This document shows positions 30,991 through 32,821 of a DNA stretch of 32,821 nucleotides, in pieces. Each line of letters begins with the position of its first letter. Positions within the stretch are counted from its first letter, which is position 1. The notes under the pieces were generated by a model. That model did not search any database, was not told the DNA's origin, and worked only from the letters and a program-made list of their open reading frames with translations. Location of the stretch: assembly GCA_003151955.1 (NCBI GenBank), contig PLZB01000109.1, positions 32,635 to 65,455 on the forward strand, written 5' to 3'. The DNA is from Acidimicrobiaceae bacterium (GTDB lineage: Bacteria; Actinomycetota; Acidimicrobiia; Acidimicrobiales; UBA8190). Position numbers and translations under genes: made by a program.

Positions 30991-31631
30991 CTCCGGAGAA
31001 ACAAGGTCCCGTCGATGAGGTGGTCGAGGGCGTCGAGCATGGGGAGGAACCGGTCGTCGTCGAGGGAGGCCATCCCGAGCCCCATCCCGATGGTCTGGAG
31101 GAGGGCCAGGGCCCCGTCACGATCGACGGGGGCAAGCTGGCCGGCGGCCAGGGCGTCGTCGACGAGAAAGGCGTTGATGGCCAGGGTGGCCTCCCCGGCC
31201 TCGGCGGCCCCCCCGGCGGTGCCGATGAGATCCTGCTGCCCGGCGATGGCCTCGACCAGGACGACGGTGAGGAAGGAGAGGGCGGGGCGATTGGTCCGGT
31301 AGAGGACCCGGTAGAGGTCCACGAAGCCGTGGAGCCGGGTCCGGACGTCACCGTGGACCAAGACCATGGAGAGCACCTGCGCGGCGTACTCCTCGAGGGT
31401 GGTCGCCGTTACGGCCTCGAAGAGAGCCCGCTTGGAGGAGAAGTAGTGGTAGATAGCCCGGGCGTTGACCCCCGCTTCCTGGGCCAGCTGACCCATGGTG
31501 ACCCCGGCGTAGCCCCGCTGGCCGAAGAGCCGCTGGGCGCCCAGGATGATCCGCCGGCGGGTGTCCCCGGCCTCTTCGAGGGAGGGGCGGCCCGGTCGGG
31601 GCCGGGCCGGGTTGGGCCCGTCGGTCGTCAT
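30987..31631 (-). CDS. TetR-family transcriptional regulator
   Basis: The 214-residue protein has the TetR DNA-binding domain at ~22-70: RRRIILGAQRLFGQRGYAGVTMGQLAQEAGVNARAIYHYFSSKRALFEAV, with recognition helix NARAIYHYF. The remaining ~140 residues are an all-helical ligand and dimerisation domain, as in AcrR-type members; the ligand is not predictable. It overlaps the preceding glycosyltransferase gene by ATGA and is read with it. The hydrolase gene follows after 34 bp, with a strong promoter and a 20-bp palindrome at its start. The likely circuit is repression of the hydrolase, relieved by a small molecule. No copy of the palindrome is seen before the glycosyltransferase gene, so self-control is not evident. 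Confidence 0.88.
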   Translation of the reverse strand: MTTDGPNPARPRPGRPSLEEAGDTRRRIILGAQRLFGQRGYAGVTMGQLAQEAGVNARAIYHYFSSKRALFEAVTATTLEEYAAQVLSMVLVHGDVRTRLHGFVDLYRVLYRTNRPALSFLTVVLVEAIAGQQDLIGTAGGAAEAGEATLAINAFLVDDALAAGQLAPVDRDGALALLQTIGMGLGMASLDDDRFLPMLDALDHLIDGTLFLRS

Positions 31632-32659
31632 GGGCCCCCGACCAGCTCCTCGTAGAATTCGAGGTGCTCGGCCACCATCCGGGACGTGGAGAAGTAGCCC
31701 TCCACGGCGGCCCGGCACTTGGCCCGGTCCAGGTCCCCGATCCGACCCAGGGCGTCGACCATGGCGGCTTCGTCGGCGCAGAGGACACCGGTAACGCCGT
31801 CGTCGACGACCTCGGGGGCGGCCCCCTCGGGGAAGGCCAGGACCGGGGTCCCACAGGCCATGGCTTCGAGCATGACCATCCCGAAGGGCTCCTTCCAGCG
31901 GATGGGGAAGAGGAGGGCGGCCGCCCCGGCCAGCAGCTCGAGCTTGCGGGTGTGGTCGACCTCGCCGAGGTAGACGGCGTCGGTCCCGAGGAGGGGGGCG
32001 ACCTCGGCGTCGAAGTAGTCTTGCTCCCAGGGCTCCCGCATCTTGGCCGCCAGCAGGATCCGGTAGCCGGCGGCCCTGGCCACGGCGATGGCCCTGTGGG
32101 CCCCCTTGTCGGCGGACATCCGGCCCAGGAAGAGGACGTAGGGGCCGACAGCATCCCCGGCCCCGTTGCCGACGGGGAAGTCGGCCGACTCGAGGCCGTG
32201 GTGGATGACCCGGGCGATGGGGAGCTGGGGGGCCTCGGACCGTTGGGACTGGGAGATGGCGATGATGGGCACCCGCGGTGACATCGCGGCGTAGAGGTCG
32301 CTGAGCTCCTCGTTGAGGGGGCCGTGGACGGTGGTGCAGACGGCCAGGGCTGGATAGCGCTCGGCGTAGAAGGGTCCCATGACGGTGTGGTCGTGGACGA
32401 TGTCGTGGTCGGACACGGCGTCGTAGGCACCGATGACGTGGCGGAGCTCGGGGACGGCCATCCCGATCCGGACCCCCTCGGCGTGGGGGAGGGTCCAGTG
32501 CCTCGGCACCGGGCAGGAGGAGTCGCCGGTGGTGCAGAGGGTCACGTCCTGGCCGGCGGCGAGGAGCCCCCGGGCCAGCTGGTCGACGACGAGCTCGATG
32601 CCGCCGTAGAGGGGGGGCGGAATCGGGGTCCAGGGTGGGGCGATCAGGGCGATCCGCAT
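31628..32659 (-). CDS. GT4-family glycosyltransferase
   Basis: The 343-residue GT-B enzyme opens MRIALIAPPWTPIPPPLYGGIELVVDQLARGL, the typical donor-loop start of GT4 proteins. It has VHDHTVMGPFYAERYP and TVHGPL in the N-lobe. The C-lobe has VLFLGRMSADKGAHRAIAVA (~170-190) and the E-x7-E nucleotide-sugar motif EPFGMVMLEAMACGTPVLAF (~255-275). Such enzymes add a sugar to a lipid, glycan or small molecule at the cytoplasmic membrane face. The ATG at 32659 starts exactly at the conserved opening; the sequence 7 nt upstream (TTGAAT) is only a weak -10. It is the first gene of a unit with the TetR gene (ATGA overlap), divergent from tRNA-Cys. The acceptor is unknown. Confidence 0.88.
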   Translation of the reverse strand: MRIALIAPPWTPIPPPLYGGIELVVDQLARGLLAAGQDVTLCTTGDSSCPVPRHWTLPHAEGVRIGMAVPELRHVIGAYDAVSDHDIVHDHTVMGPFYAERYPALAVCTTVHGPLNEELSDLYAAMSPRVPIIAISQSQRSEAPQLPIARVIHHGLESADFPVGNGAGDAVGPYVLFLGRMSADKGAHRAIAVARAAGYRILLAAKMREPWEQDYFDAEVAPLLGTDAVYLGEVDHTRKLELLAGAAALLFPIRWKEPFGMVMLEAMACGTPVLAFPEGAAPEVVDDGVTGVLCADEAAMVDALGRIGDLDRAKCRAAVEGYFSTSRMVAEHLEFYEELVGGP

Positions 32660-32707
32660 GGAGCTGATTCAAGCACCTCGGCGTCGGGGCCGGGTCGCCG
32701 GGCACAG

Positions 32708-32713
32708 TAGGCT
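32708..32713 (+). promoter_or_regulatory. TAGGCT -10 box of tRNA-Cys
   Basis: TAGGCT lies 13 nt before the mature tRNA 5' end, so transcription would begin about 6-7 nt upstream of it. The same hexamer is used before the gene at 16330. Confidence 0.5.
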
Positions 32714-32726
32714 CGGTCCCCGTCAC

Positions 32727-32801
32727 GGCGGCGTGGCCGAGTGGTTTAGGCAGGGGCCTGCAAAGCCCCGTACCCGGGTTCGATTCCCGGCGCCGCCTCC
32801 A
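32727..32801 (+). tRNA. tRNA-Cys (anticodon GCA)
   Basis: The acceptor arm GGCGGCG (32727-32733) pairs fully with CGCCGCC (32791-32797). The discriminator is T (U73), the known identity base of tRNA-Cys, and CCA is encoded (32799-32801). The anticodon stem GGGGC/GCCCC encloses loop CTGCAAA with anticodon GCA. The T arm is CCGGG-TTCGATT-CCCGG. All standard arms are intact, with no variable-arm insertion. Confidence 0.96.
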
Positions 32802-32821
32802 GGGGTCAGCGACAGATCTGG

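Overview
The window is a very GC-rich chromosomal segment that reads like an actinobacterium, most likely of class Acidimicrobiia. The reasons are the secreted proteins with '[18 protein letters not shown]' repeats, the kelch/DUF4214 surface protein, a mycothiol-dependent formaldehyde dehydrogenase, a LAxTG wall-anchored peptide, and many start codons placed 6-9 nt after a TANNNT -10 box (leaderless transcripts). The lineage is inferred from gene content; I ran no database comparison.

Layout. 1-2664: the 3' part of a large secreted repeat protein. 2731-5811: a molybdate/tungstate operon made of a HTH-Mop regulator, a lipoprotein binding protein and a fused permease-ATPase, joined by GTGA overlaps and preceded by a palindrome. 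5822-9230: an MMPL/RND transporter and mscR. 9243-12038 (minus): a kelch-Ig-DUF4214 surface protein, divergent from a PIG-L deacetylase (12078-12779). 12817-13977: a DUF1003-like membrane protein (minus) and a broken CorA gene. 13978-16303: a relatively AT-rich intergenic stretch, a tiny sorted wall peptide and a polyprenyl sugar-phosphate transferase. 16330-20281: a dienelactone hydrolase, an OafA-type acyltransferase with SGNH domain, and a convergent DUF4388 protein. 20431-23404: a methyltransferase, an enoyl-CoA hydratase that lacks its oxyanion-hole region, a membrane protein with its winged-helix regulator, and a 49-codon remnant under a KstR-like palindrome. 23391-29074: an L,D-transpeptidase, glnD, an AGPS-like FAD enzyme and a small membrane protein. 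29099-32659 (minus): a glycosyltransferase and TetR gene pair, then a lipoprotein hydrolase whose promoter carries a palindromic operator. 32727-32801: tRNA-Cys.

How the genes work together. Much of the content concerns the cell envelope: surface propeller proteins, wall peptide, sugar and acyl transferases, L,D-transpeptidase and MMPL exporter. Regulation is unusually readable. Palindromes sit at 2731-2745 (upstream of the HTH-Mop gene), 17273-17286 (upstream of the acyltransferase), 23219-23232 (KstR-type) and 30946-30965 (over the -10 box and start codon of the lipoprotein hydrolase, beside a TetR gene). Convergent gene pairs tend to end in compact inverted repeats that include or abut the two stop codons.

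The most unusual theme is decay by loss of internal segments. CorA, the enoyl-CoA hydratase and a methyltransferase remnant all lack central or N-terminal portions while keeping recognisable ends. This is either real reductive deletion or a recurring assembly error; raw reads would tell which. I see no CRISPR array, insertion sequence, phage genes or defence island.
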